A program made the position numbers and the translations under genes. From positions 111,176-175,175 of the forward strand of contig CASGBA010000004.1 of assembly GCA_949299755.1 (NCBI GenBank): DNA of 64,000 nucleotides, in the 5' to 3' direction. Every line of letters starts with the position of its first letter. Position 1 is the first letter of the stretch. Positions 18,811 to 28,973 of this stretch are shown one piece after another. This stretch comes from an uncultured Treponema sp. (GTDB lineage Bacteria > Spirochaetota > Spirochaetia > Treponematales > Treponemataceae). The notes below the pieces were generated by a model. The model ran no database searches and was not told the DNA's origin. It saw only the letters and a list, made by a program, of their open reading frames with translations.

Positions 18811-18838
18811 CAAACTTGCATATTTATATTTTTCTTGA

Positions 18839-20047
<1,209 letters not shown>

Positions 20048-20059
20048 TCGCCATAAATA

Positions 20060-20138
20060 AGATTTGTTAAAACAAATCTTAAGTTTGTTTAGTCGCACGA
20101 AGCCATGTCCTGCGTTGCGGGGCATGGCAATTTTTTGC
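20060..20138 (+). terminator. Two hairpins between mglB and mglA, likely partial terminator
   Basis: First a 9-bp stem (AAGATTTGT/ACAAATCTT) just after the mglB stop, then GCCATGTCC paired with GGGGCATGGC followed by a run of six T at about 20131-20137. A leaky terminator or an RNA stabiliser here would let the binding protein be made in excess over the transport subunits, a common arrangement in such operons. Confidence 0.65.
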
Positions 20139-20170
20139 TATGCAGATTAGAGGAGTAAACGGAGAAGCAT

Positions 20171-21664
20171 ATGAATGACTCTGTTTTGGAAATCAGGAAT
20201 CTTTCTAAAGCGTTCGCAAAAAATAAAGTTTTGGATGGAATTGATTTAACGGTAAAAAAAGGTTCTGTTCTCGGACTCATGGGCGAAAACGGCGCTGGAA
20301 AATCCACAATGATGAAATGCCTTTTTGGAATTTATGCTAAAGATGAAGGGCACATTTCTTTGTTGAATAAACCGGTCAATTTTAAAAATCCGAAAGAAGC
20401 TTTGGAAAGTGGTGTTGCTATGGTTCACCAGGAATTGAACCAGTGTCTGGATAGAACTGTTACTGATAATCTTTTTCTGGGACGTTATCCGACACGGGCC
20501 GGTGTTGTTGACGAAGCAAAGATGTTAAAAGAGAGCATAAATCTTTTTGCATCACTGAATATGAATGTAAATCCCAAAACTGTGATGAGAACAATGTCTG
20601 TTTCGCAGAGACAGATGGTGGAAATTGCCAAGGCTGTTTCTTATGATGCAAAAATCATAGTTTTGGATGAACCGACTTCTTCCTTGACGGAGCGGGAGGT
20701 TCAAAAGCTCTTTTCTATTGTCAGGGATTTGAGGAAAAAAGGCGTTTCTTTTGTTTATATTTCCCACAAGATGGACGAGGTTTTCGAGATTTGTGATGAA
20801 GTTTCGGTTCTCCGGGACGGTAAAATGATTTTAACCAAGCCCATCAAAGAAACAAACATGAATGAGCTTATCGCAGCGATGGTCGGTCGGTCTCTTGATA
20901 AACGTTTCCCTGATGTAGACAACGTTCCAGGAAAAGATTTTCTCGAAATTAAAGATCTTTCAACAAAATTTGATCCTGTCCTTGAGAATATTTCTTTCAC
21001 TGTTAAAAAAGGGGAGATTTTCGGCCTTTATGGTCTTGTGGGTGCAGGACGCAGCGAGCTTCTGGAATCTCTTTTTGGGGTCCGTACAATTGCTTCCGGA
21101 GAAATTATTCTGAATGGCAGACGAATGCGTTTTAGAAACAGTAAAGACGCCATGGAACATGGTTTTGCCTTGGTAACGGAAGAGAGAAAGCTGAACGGAA
21201 TGTTTGGTAAAGATACCATACAGTTTAATACTGTAATTACAAACCTTTCCAGCTATAAGACTTTCGGCGTTCTTTCAGATAAAAAAATGAAAGAAGCCGC
21301 CAACCGTGAAATTAAGGTTATGCATACAAAGTGTGTTTCCGCAGATGAACTTATAAGTGCTCTTAGTGGCGGAAACCAGCAGAAAGTTATTATCGGAAAA
21401 TGGCTTGAACGCCAGCCGGAAGTTTTCCTTATGGATGAGCCTACCCGCGGTATTGATGTCGGTGCGAAATATGAGATTTACCAGCTCATTATCAAAATGG
21501 CGAAAGAGGGAAAAACCATCATTGTTGTTTCGAGTGAAATGCCGGAAATTCTTGGTATCACTAACAGAATTGCTGTTATGTCGAACCATAAAATTACCGG
21601 TATTGTGAATACGAAAGAAACAGACCAGGAAACGTTACTGCGTCTGGCTGCTGAAAATTTGTGA
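20171..21664 (+). CDS. mglA: Galactose/methylgalactoside import ATP-binding protein
   Basis: A 497-residue duplicated ABC ATPase. The first Walker A is GENGAGKST (about 38-46), the second half has GLVGAGRSE in the degenerate form typical of MglA/RbsA. The second signature is LSGGNQQKV and Walker B is VFLMDEPTRGIDVG. It energises the MglC permease. GGAGAAGC precedes the ATG. Its stop is close to the mglC start, so translation is likely coupled. Confidence 0.95.
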   Translation: MNDSVLEIRNLSKAFAKNKVLDGIDLTVKKGSVLGLMGENGAGKSTMMKCLFGIYAKDEGHISLLNKPVNFKNPKEALESGVAMVHQELNQCLDRTVTDNLFLGRYPTRAGVVDEAKMLKESINLFASLNMNVNPKTVMRTMSVSQRQMVEIAKAVSYDAKIIVLDEPTSSLTEREVQKLFSIVRDLRKKGVSFVYISHKMDEVFEICDEVSVLRDGKMILTKPIKETNMNELIAAMVGRSLDKRFPDVDNVPGKDFLEIKDLSTKFDPVLENISFTVKKGEIFGLYGLVGAGRSELLESLFGVRTIASGEIILNGRRMRFRNSKDAMEHGFALVTEERKLNGMFGKDTIQFNTVITNLSSYKTFGVLSDKKMKEAANREIKVMHTKCVSADELISALSGGNQQKVIIGKWLERQPEVFLMDEPTRGIDVGAKYEIYQLIIKMAKEGKTIIVVSSEMPEILGITNRIAVMSNHKITGIVNTKETDQETLLRLAAENL

Positions 21665-21675
21665 GGATGAAGCTG

Positions 21676-23358
21676 ATGAGTGAAAAAATTGCAGAAGTTA
21701 AATCTTTAGAAGATGATGCAAAACTTCGGGAGTACACCTCCGCTTTGTATGAATTGCGGAAAGACGGTGTCAACAAGGTAATGTCCCTTCAGCAGGAGAT
21801 TCTTGCTGCTAAAAAGAACAAAATCCTTGATGCGGACGAAAAAAACCGGATGATTTCGTCCTATATGAAACAGATTGCGGAAGCTCGCCAAATTGCGGCG
21901 GAAAACCGTGATGAAGAAAAACGTATCGAGAAAGAAGCTGTCGCTTACGCTAATTCCATTTCCAAGGATTATATCGCAAATATCCTTGCAGAGGAGAATA
22001 CGAATATTGCGCGGCACACGGAAAACTACCGTGGAGAAGTTGCCCAGATAAAGGAAGAGGCCGCCGCGGACTGTGAAAAAATCCGTGCGGATTTTGCGGG
22101 AAAAGATCCTGTTGCCTTAAAGCAGGAAATTTCTGTCCGTAAATATGAAATGAATTCTTCTTTGTATGACGCAAAATCCAGATATCTGTCTGCTATTTCA
22201 AGGTGCAAGGCTGCCAAGAACCAGGCGTTTGTTGACCATGTCCAGAAAAACAGAAGTTTGCGCAACGGTAAATCCAAATTCTCCGAAGATGTAGGATTAA
22301 GTTTCCGTGACTACATTTACAATTTTACTGCGCAGAAATTCTTCCTGGACAACGGATTGTATCTTGCTATTTTGGTTTTCTTTATTGTTTGTGTTGTACT
22401 GGCACCCCTGTCCGGAAGAGGTGTTCTCCTGTCCCTGCCGAATATCTTCACGATTTTTGAACAGGCTTCAACCCGTATGTTCTATGCCCTTGGTGTTGCC
22501 GGCTTGATCCTGCTCGCAGGTACTGACCTCAGTATAGGCCGTATGGTTGCCCTTGGTGCTGTTACTACCGGTCTTATCCTTCATCCCGGAAAGAATATCG
22601 TTATGTTCTTCGGAATGGGACCCTGGGATTTTACCGCCATGCCGATGGGACTGCGTGTTATTATGGCTTTGGTCTTGTCCGTGATTTTGTGCGTTATTTT
22701 CAGTTCTTTTGCCGGGGTGTTCTCCGCCAGATTGAAAATACACCCGTTTATTTCCACGTTGGCGACCCAGCTCATAATTTACGGTCTTTTGTTCTTCGGA
22801 ACAACGGGTACTCCGGTAGGTTCAATCGAAAGCGGCATAAAGGATGCTTTGGGCGGCCGCTGGTTCCTGTTTAATTTGAATGGGGATTCCATAACCTTCC
22901 CGAAACTGATTATACCGGCTGTCCTTGCCGTTATTGTCGCCTGGTTTATATGGAACAAAACAACATTCGGTAAGAATATGTATGCTGTCGGTGGAAACTC
23001 CGAGGCTGCGAGCGTCAGCGGTATAAGCGTTTTCCGCACAACCATGGGCGTTTTCATCATGGCCGGTATTTTCTATGGATTCGGTTCCTTCCTGGAAGCT
23101 TTCAAAGCCAATGCCAGTGCCGGTACCGGGCAGGGTTATGAGCTGGATGCCATCGCCGCCTGTGTTGTAGGTGGTATTTCATTTAATGGTGGTATCGGTA
23201 AGATAGGCGGTGCCGTTGTCGGAGTAATCATTTTCACCGGCTTGACCTACTGTCTGACCTTCCTTGGTATTGATACAAACCTCCAGTTTGTTTTCAAAGG
23301 TTTCATCATCATTGCAGCTGTTGCCCTTGACAGTATCAAGTATCTGAAGAAGAAATAA
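21676..23358 (+). CDS. mglC: Galactose/methylgalactoside permease with a long N-terminal helical extension
   Basis: About 560 residues, far longer than E. coli MglC (336). The first ~225 residues are charged, lack membrane spans and have alternating lysine/glutamate and alanine patterns that suggest coiled coils; the first span begins at about residue 227. The remaining ~335 residues are a standard BPD_transp_2 permease, with LLAGTDLSIGRMVALGA and the later TTFGKNMYAVGGN segment. I chose the ATG at 21676 because GAGGA lies nine bases upstream; earlier in-frame starts at 21661 and 21667 overlap it. What the extension binds is unknown. Confidence 0.9.
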   Translation: MSEKIAEVKSLEDDAKLREYTSALYELRKDGVNKVMSLQQEILAAKKNKILDADEKNRMISSYMKQIAEARQIAAENRDEEKRIEKEAVAYANSISKDYIANILAEENTNIARHTENYRGEVAQIKEEAAADCEKIRADFAGKDPVALKQEISVRKYEMNSSLYDAKSRYLSAISRCKAAKNQAFVDHVQKNRSLRNGKSKFSEDVGLSFRDYIYNFTAQKFFLDNGLYLAILVFFIVCVVLAPLSGRGVLLSLPNIFTIFEQASTRMFYALGVAGLILLAGTDLSIGRMVALGAVTTGLILHPGKNIVMFFGMGPWDFTAMPMGLRVIMALVLSVILCVIFSSFAGVFSARLKIHPFISTLATQLIIYGLLFFGTTGTPVGSIESGIKDALGGRWFLFNLNGDSITFPKLIIPAVLAVIVAWFIWNKTTFGKNMYAVGGNSEAASVSGISVFRTTMGVFIMAGIFYGFGSFLEAFKANASAGTGQGYELDAIAACVVGGISFNGGIGKIGGAVVGVIIFTGLTYCLTFLGIDTNLQFVFKGFIIIAAVALDSIKYLKKK

Positions 23359-23374
23359 TCTCTCTTCTGTCATT

Positions 23375-23408
23375 AAAAAATCCCCGGTTTTGCCGGGGAT
23401 TTTTTTTC
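23375..23408 (+). terminator. Rho-independent terminator of the mgl operon
   Basis: ATCCCCGG paired with CCGGGGAT over a 5-base loop, flanked by A6 and T8, directly after the mglC stop. The A and T tracts make it usable from both strands, so it may also end the convergent lipoprotein transcript. Confidence 0.92.
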
Positions 23409-23446
23409 GTTTTGTTTACCGGAAAAGGTATACAAAAAATTGCAGT

Positions 23447-23833
23447 TTATTTTTTATTGAAGGTCAAAGGAGTCGGTTCCGTAGCGGAAGGAAACGGCAT
23501 GTCTAAATGCATCTTAGTATCGGTTTCGATAATGCCATTTATTGTGAGAGGGGCTGATCCATCCGTATCCATTTTTGCCGTTATTATGTGGTTTTTGATG
23601 ACTTCCCATTTACCCGTCGAGGAATTTCCAAGGGTATTTGAATAGGTTCCGGTCACATTCATTGTGAAAGTACCATCGGGTTTGACGGTTAAAGTGATTG
23701 TGCCGTTAGTCGAATCTTCATGGATCCAGGTTCCGCTGTAATCGGGATCCGAGTCAGAGCTTGAAGAGCAGGCGGTTGTGAAAAAAGCGGTGACACACAA
23801 TACACACAGGATTGTGAAAAAGGTCTTTTTCAT
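23447..23833 (-). CDS. Small hypothetical lipoprotein
   Basis: 128 residues. The N terminus is a lipoprotein signal with lysines, a hydrophobic core and FTTAC as lipobox (cysteine about 22), followed by serines and aspartates as a tether. The rest looks like a small beta-barrel with the pattern GTWIHEDS..GTITLTVKPDGTF and GKWEV, as in lipocalin-like spirochaetal lipoproteins. The start has AGGAG upstream. It faces the mgl operon end. Confidence 0.75.
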   Translation of the reverse strand: MKKTFFTILCVLCVTAFFTTACSSSSDSDPDYSGTWIHEDSTNGTITLTVKPDGTFTMNVTGTYSNTLGNSSTGKWEVIKNHIITAKMDTDGSAPLTINGIIETDTKMHLDMPFPSATEPTPLTFNKK

Positions 23834-24098
23834 TTCATTCTCCTAATAAAAAAGATATACCCCGTATATATAAGGGTAAAAACAAATGCCTTATATATAA
23901 CAGGTAAAGATATAACAATTTATTATTATTAAAAGTTTGGATACAATACGGGGGTATAATATTTATAAATCCATAGGGAATTTTTCTGGATAATTTGGGT
24001 CTCCGGACTGTTCCTGTGCGCCCGGTGCTAGAAGACATTCTGCTACTGGTAATAATTGGTGTGAATCATGGAAACAGGTTGAGCGTTCCGGTTTTGCG
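23834..24098. other. AT-rich intergenic region
   Basis: This 265-base stretch holds the promoter region of the 23.4-kb lipoprotein, with repeated TATATA-like sequence near 23860-23900, then a more mixed segment downstream of the DUF763 gene. No RNA gene or convincing ORF was seen. Confidence 0.4.
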
Positions 24099-25304
24099 TC
24101 ATGAGCCTACAGTTCTGCCGCCCCAAAGGGGAGAATTCCTTTTTTCCCATTCAATGGCAGCTTCGAAGTCAACCTCCGGACAGCAGTTTTCTTCTATCTG
24201 GAGGGCGGTTTCATGCAGGCGCCGGATGCAGCCGGATTTGTCGGTGTATCCCAGCCGGGATTTTTCTATGGCGTCCCGCAGAATCCGGATGCTTTCATCG
24301 TAAACGCGGCTGGGTACCGGGAACGGATGTCCGTCTTTGCCGCCGTGGGCAAAACTGAACCGGGCGGGATCCCGGAACCGGGATGGGGTACCGAAAATAA
24401 CTTCGCTGACCAAGCACAGGGACTGAAGGGTGCGTGCTCCCAGTCCCGGGGTAAGAAGCAGGCTGTCAAAGTCGGCGGGCTGCGACTCGTATGCGGTGGC
24501 GAGGACGGCGCCCAGCCGCTTCAAGTCGGTGTCGGCGGCGGTTACATTGTGCCGGGCGGGCATGGACAGGTTGCGGATTCCCGCCGGTGCCGGGGTATCC
24601 GGTTGCAGAATGGTTTTTAGTTCCCGGTTTATCCTGTCAGGCTCTTCCAATGCCAGGGAGAGAACAGCGGCACGGGTTCCTGCCGCCGCCCTGTCGGTCA
24701 GGTTGAGGATGGTGCCCTTGTTTTCCCCGGTAACGCCGGAATGGGGTTCTTCCGTAAAAGAGGCGAGATTTTGGGAGTACCAGTGGTACCGGCGGGCGGT
24801 TTTTGCCGCCGGGTTCATTCCCTGCTGCACCACCGTCCAGTCCCCTTCAATTGAAAGGATGAAGTTGTGCTGGTATAGCTGGAATCCGTCCTGGACAGCG
24901 GTATTGTCTGTTTTGGCGCAAAGCCGGCTGGCGGTTATCAGCTTTCCGGCGTCAAGACCGGTGTGTTCCCCCAGATAGGTAAGCTCTTCCGGTGTTTTCC
25001 GGGAATATTTTCCCCGTCCGCCGCAGACACACAGCCCGAAGTCCTTTGCCCGGGGATTTATCCCCCGTTTCAGGGCGTAAAGCACGCTGGTGGTGATTCC
25101 GGAAGAATGCCAGTCCATGCCCAGCACCGCTCCCAGCGACTGGAACCAGAGGGGATCCGCCAGCCGCCGGAGAACTTCTTTTTTCCCGTAATTGATGAGA
25201 AGGGATTCTATAATCAGCGTGCCCAAGTCCCGCATCCGGTCCGCAAGCCAGCGGGGGACGGTTCCTGTGTGAAGGGGTAGATCTGCGTGTCCTGTTCTTT
25301 TCAT
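24099..25304 (-). CDS. DUF763 family protein in a GC-rich island
   Basis: A 401-residue protein matching DUF763, a family common in archaea and scattered bacteria. Recognisable segments are the opening RTGHADLPLHTGTVPRWL, then CVCGGRGKYSRKTPEEL and the YHWYSQNL region. No biochemical role is established. The gene is much richer in G and C than its neighbours (roughly 60 percent in sampled lines against about 40), and no operon partner exists, so horizontal transfer is likely. The start is the first ATG; a TTGACA lies 36 bases before it but a fitting -10 box is poor. Confidence 0.82.
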   Translation of the reverse strand: MKRTGHADLPLHTGTVPRWLADRMRDLGTLIIESLLINYGKKEVLRRLADPLWFQSLGAVLGMDWHSSGITTSVLYALKRGINPRAKDFGLCVCGGRGKYSRKTPEELTYLGEHTGLDAGKLITASRLCAKTDNTAVQDGFQLYQHNFILSIEGDWTVVQQGMNPAAKTARRYHWYSQNLASFTEEPHSGVTGENKGTILNLTDRAAAGTRAAVLSLALEEPDRINRELKTILQPDTPAPAGIRNLSMPARHNVTAADTDLKRLGAVLATAYESQPADFDSLLLTPGLGARTLQSLCLVSEVIFGTPSRFRDPARFSFAHGGKDGHPFPVPSRVYDESIRILRDAIEKSRLGYTDKSGCIRRLHETALQIEENCCPEVDFEAAIEWEKRNSPLWGGRTVGS

Positions 25305-25453
25305 TCTGAAAACACAGTGGGGAATTTCGCTAATAGTGTCAAGGCGGGTAATTTCTTGCTTCTTGTATATTTCATTATCCTATAATCTGTCCTGCAACAA
25401 GTTTGAATATTCGTTTCAAATGGGGAGGATTCCTTTGATTTTCAAACCTGCGA

Positions 25454-26779
25454 TTAGTAATGGTACTGTTTCCTTTTTGCAATAAGAAAACAGGCTGAAA
25501 CGAGGGCCGCCATAATTTCCGCTCCTACTGCCGAAAACCATATGCCGTCAACGCCCCAGAACCTGGGAAGAATGAGGACTGCGGCAGTCTGGAAACAGAG
25601 GGTGCGGAGAAAGGATATTACGGCGGAAATCAAGCCGTTGTTCAAGGCGGTAAAAAAGCCGGAGCTGAAAATTCCGATTCCGGCAAAAAGAAAGGCAAAA
25701 GAAAAGAGGAAAAATCCATGGGTGGTAATTTCCGTAAGTTCCTGGTCGTAGCCCACGAAAAGGCGGGTCAGGGTTTCCGCCGAAACAAAGGCTGTTGCCA
25801 CCATGAGTAATGATACCGAAAGAATTATGGCAAGGCTTTTACATAAGAGATTGTGGAGCTGCTTCCAGTTTTTTGCCCCGAGATGGTAACTGAACAATGG
25901 GGCACTTCCCACGGAATATCCGATAAATGTGGAAGAAAAAATAAAATTAACATACATAAGGACACCGTAGGCTGCAACACCGTTTTCTCCGGCATATTTC
26001 AAGAGCTGGATATTGTAAAGAATGCCTACCAGCGACATTGAAATATTGCTGAGAAGTTCCGAAGAACCGTTTGTTACGGTTTGAAAAACTGCCCTCAGAT
26101 CAATTTTAGTGGCGGTAAGTTTAAGATGACTTGAGTTTTTTCCGGCAAAATAGACTAAGGGAAGTAAACCTCCCACACATTGGCTCAATGCGGTTGCGGC
26201 GGCGGCACCTTCCAGTCCCCAGTGGAAAACAGCCACAAAGAGGGCGTCCAGAATGATGTTGGTAAGCCCTGCCGACAAGGTAAAGTAGAGACCCAGGTGT
26301 GGTTTTCCCGCAGTTGGAAAAAAAATCTGGAATTCGTATTGCAGGATAAGTGCCGGCAGGGCAAACAGGAGAATCCTGCCGTAACTTATGCTGTTTTCCA
26401 AAAGCTCACCTTCTGCACCCAAGGCAATAGTAATCGGACGGATTGCAACCAAGCCTGCCGCCGCCGCAACAACACTGAATCCTATTGAGGTGTATATAAT
26501 GAGGGAAAAGGTTTGGCAGGCTTTTTCCCGGTTGCCTTCACCCATGGTTTTTGCGGTTAAGGCTCCTCCCCCTGTTCCGAAAAGAAAGCCAAAGCTCCCC
26601 AGTATGGAAATAAGGGGAAAGATAAAATTTAACGCAGTGAATTCGGCCTTTCCTGCAAAGTTGGACACAAAGAACCCGTCAACAATGGTGTACACCGATG
26701 TAAAAATCAGCATTACAATGGAAGGTAGTGTAAAACGCAGTAGTTTTGCAAAGGTGAAATTGTCTGAAAACCGTATCAT
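25454..26779 (-). CDS. MATE family efflux transporter (second of four)
   Basis: 441 residues with twelve hydrophobic spans. The N terminus (FAKLLRFTLPSIVMLIFTSVYTIVDGFFVSNFAG) is typical of the MepA-like branch of MATE pumps. It starts four bases after the stop of a MarR-family gene on the same strand, so the regulator and pump are one transcript, as with MepR-MepA. Substrate unknown. Confidence 0.92.
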   Translation of the reverse strand: MIRFSDNFTFAKLLRFTLPSIVMLIFTSVYTIVDGFFVSNFAGKAEFTALNFIFPLISILGSFGFLFGTGGGALTAKTMGEGNREKACQTFSLIIYTSIGFSVVAAAAGLVAIRPITIALGAEGELLENSISYGRILLFALPALILQYEFQIFFPTAGKPHLGLYFTLSAGLTNIILDALFVAVFHWGLEGAAAATALSQCVGGLLPLVYFAGKNSSHLKLTATKIDLRAVFQTVTNGSSELLSNISMSLVGILYNIQLLKYAGENGVAAYGVLMYVNFIFSSTFIGYSVGSAPLFSYHLGAKNWKQLHNLLCKSLAIILSVSLLMVATAFVSAETLTRLFVGYDQELTEITTHGFFLFSFAFLFAGIGIFSSGFFTALNNGLISAVISFLRTLCFQTAAVLILPRFWGVDGIWFSAVGAEIMAALVSACFLIAKRKQYHY

Positions 26780-26782
26780 AGA

Positions 26783-27214
26783 TTAAAGCCCTGCTGTTTT
26801 TTCCTTTAAGGCTGCAAGAAAATCTTCGGTCATGGAAAGATATTTCTGTAAGTCCTCATGATTCCACCGGGAGATAATTTCGTTTTCCATGTCCATGATT
26901 TTCATAACCGTGTTCCGGGCAAGCTCCTGTCCCTTTGGGGTAAGGCTGATTCGTTTGGATTTTCCGTCTATGTATTCCAGATAGACCAGGTTTTCTTTTT
27001 CCATATTTCTTATGGAAGAATTGATTGTCTGTTTGTTCAGGCCGGAAAGTTTTTTGATTTCCTGCAAGGGGCAAGAGCCGCCTCCCAGGCAGATTGTATA
27101 GAGGATTATGGAGTAACTGTTGGAAATGTTCAGTTTGAGGTTTGCCTCATGGTAAACAGAGTCAATTTCACTTAATAGCAAAAGATAGTGTTTGAGGGAT
27201 TTAGTGATGCTCAT
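26783..27214 (-). CDS. MarR family transcriptional regulator
   Basis: 143 residues forming a winged-helix MarR protein: EIKKLSGLNKQTINSSIRNMEKENLVY is the recognition helix region and DGKSKRISLTPKGQELA the wing. It is first in an operon with a MATE pump. A perfect inverted repeat lies over its promoter, so it probably represses itself and the pump until a ligand binds. Confidence 0.92.
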   Translation of the reverse strand: MSITKSLKHYLLLLSEIDSVYHEANLKLNISNSYSIILYTICLGGGSCPLQEIKKLSGLNKQTINSSIRNMEKENLVYLEYIDGKSKRISLTPKGQELARNTVMKIMDMENEIISRWNHEDLQKYLSMTEDFLAALKEKTAGL

Positions 27215-27223
27215 AATAAAAAA

Positions 27224-27241
27224 TAGTCCTTTTAAGGACTA
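27224..27241. promoter_or_regulatory. Probable MarR operator, 18-bp inverted repeat
   Basis: TAGTCCTT and AAGGACTA are perfect inverted arms separated by two bases. The site lies between the -10 box and the marR ATG (27214), right where bound repressor would block transcription. Confidence 0.72.
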
Positions 27242-27269
27242 AAATAGTACGGTTTAGTATTATTGTCAA
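27241..27269 (-). promoter_or_regulatory. Promoter of the marR-MATE operon
   Basis: On the minus strand TTGACA (27269-27264), 17 bases, TATTTT (27246-27241). The -10 box abuts the inverted repeat. Confidence 0.65.
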
Positions 27270-27376
27270 GGCGGGTTTGCATTGGTGAATTTGTTTTAAG
27301 GAAATTCTGTACAGAAAATGTTGTGCAGGAAATTTGACACAGGAAACCTGCACAGGGCAAACCTGCAAAACATAAA

Positions 27377-27409
27377 AAAACAGCCGTTACATTGAGCAAC
27401 GGCTGTTTT
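27377..27409. terminator. Bidirectional rho-independent terminator
   Basis: AAAACAGCCGTT pairs with AACGGCTGTTTT over a 9-base loop. It lies downstream of the 27.5-28.8 kb membrane protein gene (minus strand). The neighbouring 27250-27375 holds several short TGTACAG/TGTGCAG-like repeats but no gene. Confidence 0.85.
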
Positions 27410-27491
27410 AAGCTTTTACCTTGAATAAGCAATCTTACAGGTAATTTTTTATATTTTCCCCTAAACGCAAAATATGGAAGTGCAGGAATTA

Positions 27492-28808
27492 TTATCTGTT
27501 TCTTCTCTTTTCCCTGCTCTTTGCAATATCTGAAAAGAAGTTATCAAAGGGAGATCTGGTGTCTGCCACCCATTTGGCTCCAGGAGTATTGCTGTCTACG
27601 ATTCTTCCGTCTTTAACATAATTGCCGAACAATCCGATTTTGCACATGAACCACATTCCGCCTATTGCTCCGATTATATAGATAAGTACCTGGAAGAAAA
27701 TGGCGAGGAAAAGTTTTACAATTACCGAAATAAAGATACCCACTACTGTTAATGTTCCAACCCAGTAGAAGGTATAAAATATTCCCAAAAAGAGTCCCCT
27801 GAGTTTGAATTTTATTCCGTAATACAATACAGAAGGAAGGGGAAGTGCTATTAAGAGTGTTGTGAACAAAAACCTTATTGCAGATTCGGCCTGTGCAATG
27901 GTGGCTTCTTCTCCTTCTGCCACTCCAAAAAGCTCGGAAGGAAGATTAAAGCACAGCACAACGAAGGCAATAAATGCCAAAATAGGAAGGACGATTGAGG
28001 GCCAAAGTTTGAATGTTTTTCCCCGGCTTTGTGCATACTGGTCGGCAGACATATTAACCGCACTCATCGAAATGATTTGGGCAAAAATAGCCAGAACAAG
28101 GGGTATACTGTTTCTGGCAGCTTTCATAACTGAATAGAATTCCACATCACAGAACCATATTGAAAGGGGTCCCAGTCTTATAAAATAATATCCCTCCATG
28201 ATTATGGCGATTGTAATGGCAATAACCGTGTACAGGAATTTGAACGCAGATGCCACTTTGTTTGTACTGCGTATGAGTACTATGTTAATAACAAGGGGGG
28301 ATACAAGCAGAATAAAAACAGCCCAAAGGTAGAGGGGGGACATGAGCATCTCGCCTTCAGGGGAACGGAGATCCAAGGCATTGTAAACCTTTTTTGTACC
28401 GGTTTCCTTGTCGTCAAGCCGTATCATGTTGGGGCTCATGTTATAGTCCTTCAGGATATCCTTTGTTCCCTCCGGGTTCTTATCCGAGAATTTCAGGTTC
28501 CAGGCATAAATGTATTTTGTCTGCCCCTCATAAACGATTTCAGCATTGAAACGGAGGTAATTTGGTAATTGGTCAACCTTATTCGGAATAATCCTTTTTA
28601 CCGTGACTTCGGTGCCGTTGGGAATTTCAATATATTCATCTTTGTAGTTAATGTCAGCCCGCTCTTTGTAAGTATTTGCAACCAGCTCGTCATAGGCTTT
28701 GGCATATTTGTTTACAAAGCTGTCAATTTCGTAAATCTGGGCTGTCGCTTCGGGAATAATCATCAAAGCGAAAATAAACAGGAAAAAGGGTAAAAAGAAT
28801 TTTTTCAT
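27492..28808 (-). CDS. Hypothetical multi-span membrane protein with signal peptide
   Basis: 438 residues, family not recognised. A cleavable signal (about 1-23, ending near ATAQ) is followed by a ~130-residue extracytoplasmic domain, then about eight membrane spans from residue 157 and a hydrophilic C-terminal tail rich in arginine. The ATG has AGAGGAG upstream. It stands alone between terminators or divergent genes. The layout (sensor-like outer domain plus membrane bundle) suggests a sensor or transporter component, but nothing more can be said. Confidence 0.75.
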   Translation of the reverse strand: MKKFFLPFFLFIFALMIIPEATAQIYEIDSFVNKYAKAYDELVANTYKERADINYKDEYIEIPNGTEVTVKRIIPNKVDQLPNYLRFNAEIVYEGQTKYIYAWNLKFSDKNPEGTKDILKDYNMSPNMIRLDDKETGTKKVYNALDLRSPEGEMLMSPLYLWAVFILLVSPLVINIVLIRSTNKVASAFKFLYTVIAITIAIIMEGYYFIRLGPLSIWFCDVEFYSVMKAARNSIPLVLAIFAQIISMSAVNMSADQYAQSRGKTFKLWPSIVLPILAFIAFVVLCFNLPSELFGVAEGEEATIAQAESAIRFLFTTLLIALPLPSVLYYGIKFKLRGLFLGIFYTFYWVGTLTVVGIFISVIVKLFLAIFFQVLIYIIGAIGGMWFMCKIGLFGNYVKDGRIVDSNTPGAKWVADTRSPFDNFFSDIAKSREKRRNR

Positions 28809-28886
28809 CGGTGTCTCCTCTTATTCTGGACAAAAAAGATATTGTTCAAACTCCAGACAACATCTTTTTATTTCGACCAGGCTTTT

Positions 28887-28916
28887 ATGATAATACCCCT
28901 TATACGTATTTGTCAA
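28887..28916 (-). promoter_or_regulatory. Promoter of the 27.5-28.8 kb membrane protein gene
   Basis: Minus strand TTGACA at 28916-28911 with TATCAT 18 bases downstream (28892-28887); an overlapping TATTAT at 15 bases is an alternative. Confidence 0.5.
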
Positions 28917-28973
28917 ATAATAAAAATGAAAGTGTAGCTAAGGTACAGGTTTTGATTCTGCAAAACAAAAATT

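Noticed and set aside
27232..27432. Short minus-strand reading frame
   Set aside because: It overlaps the bidirectional terminator hairpin, has no ribosome site and has no recognisable protein pattern.
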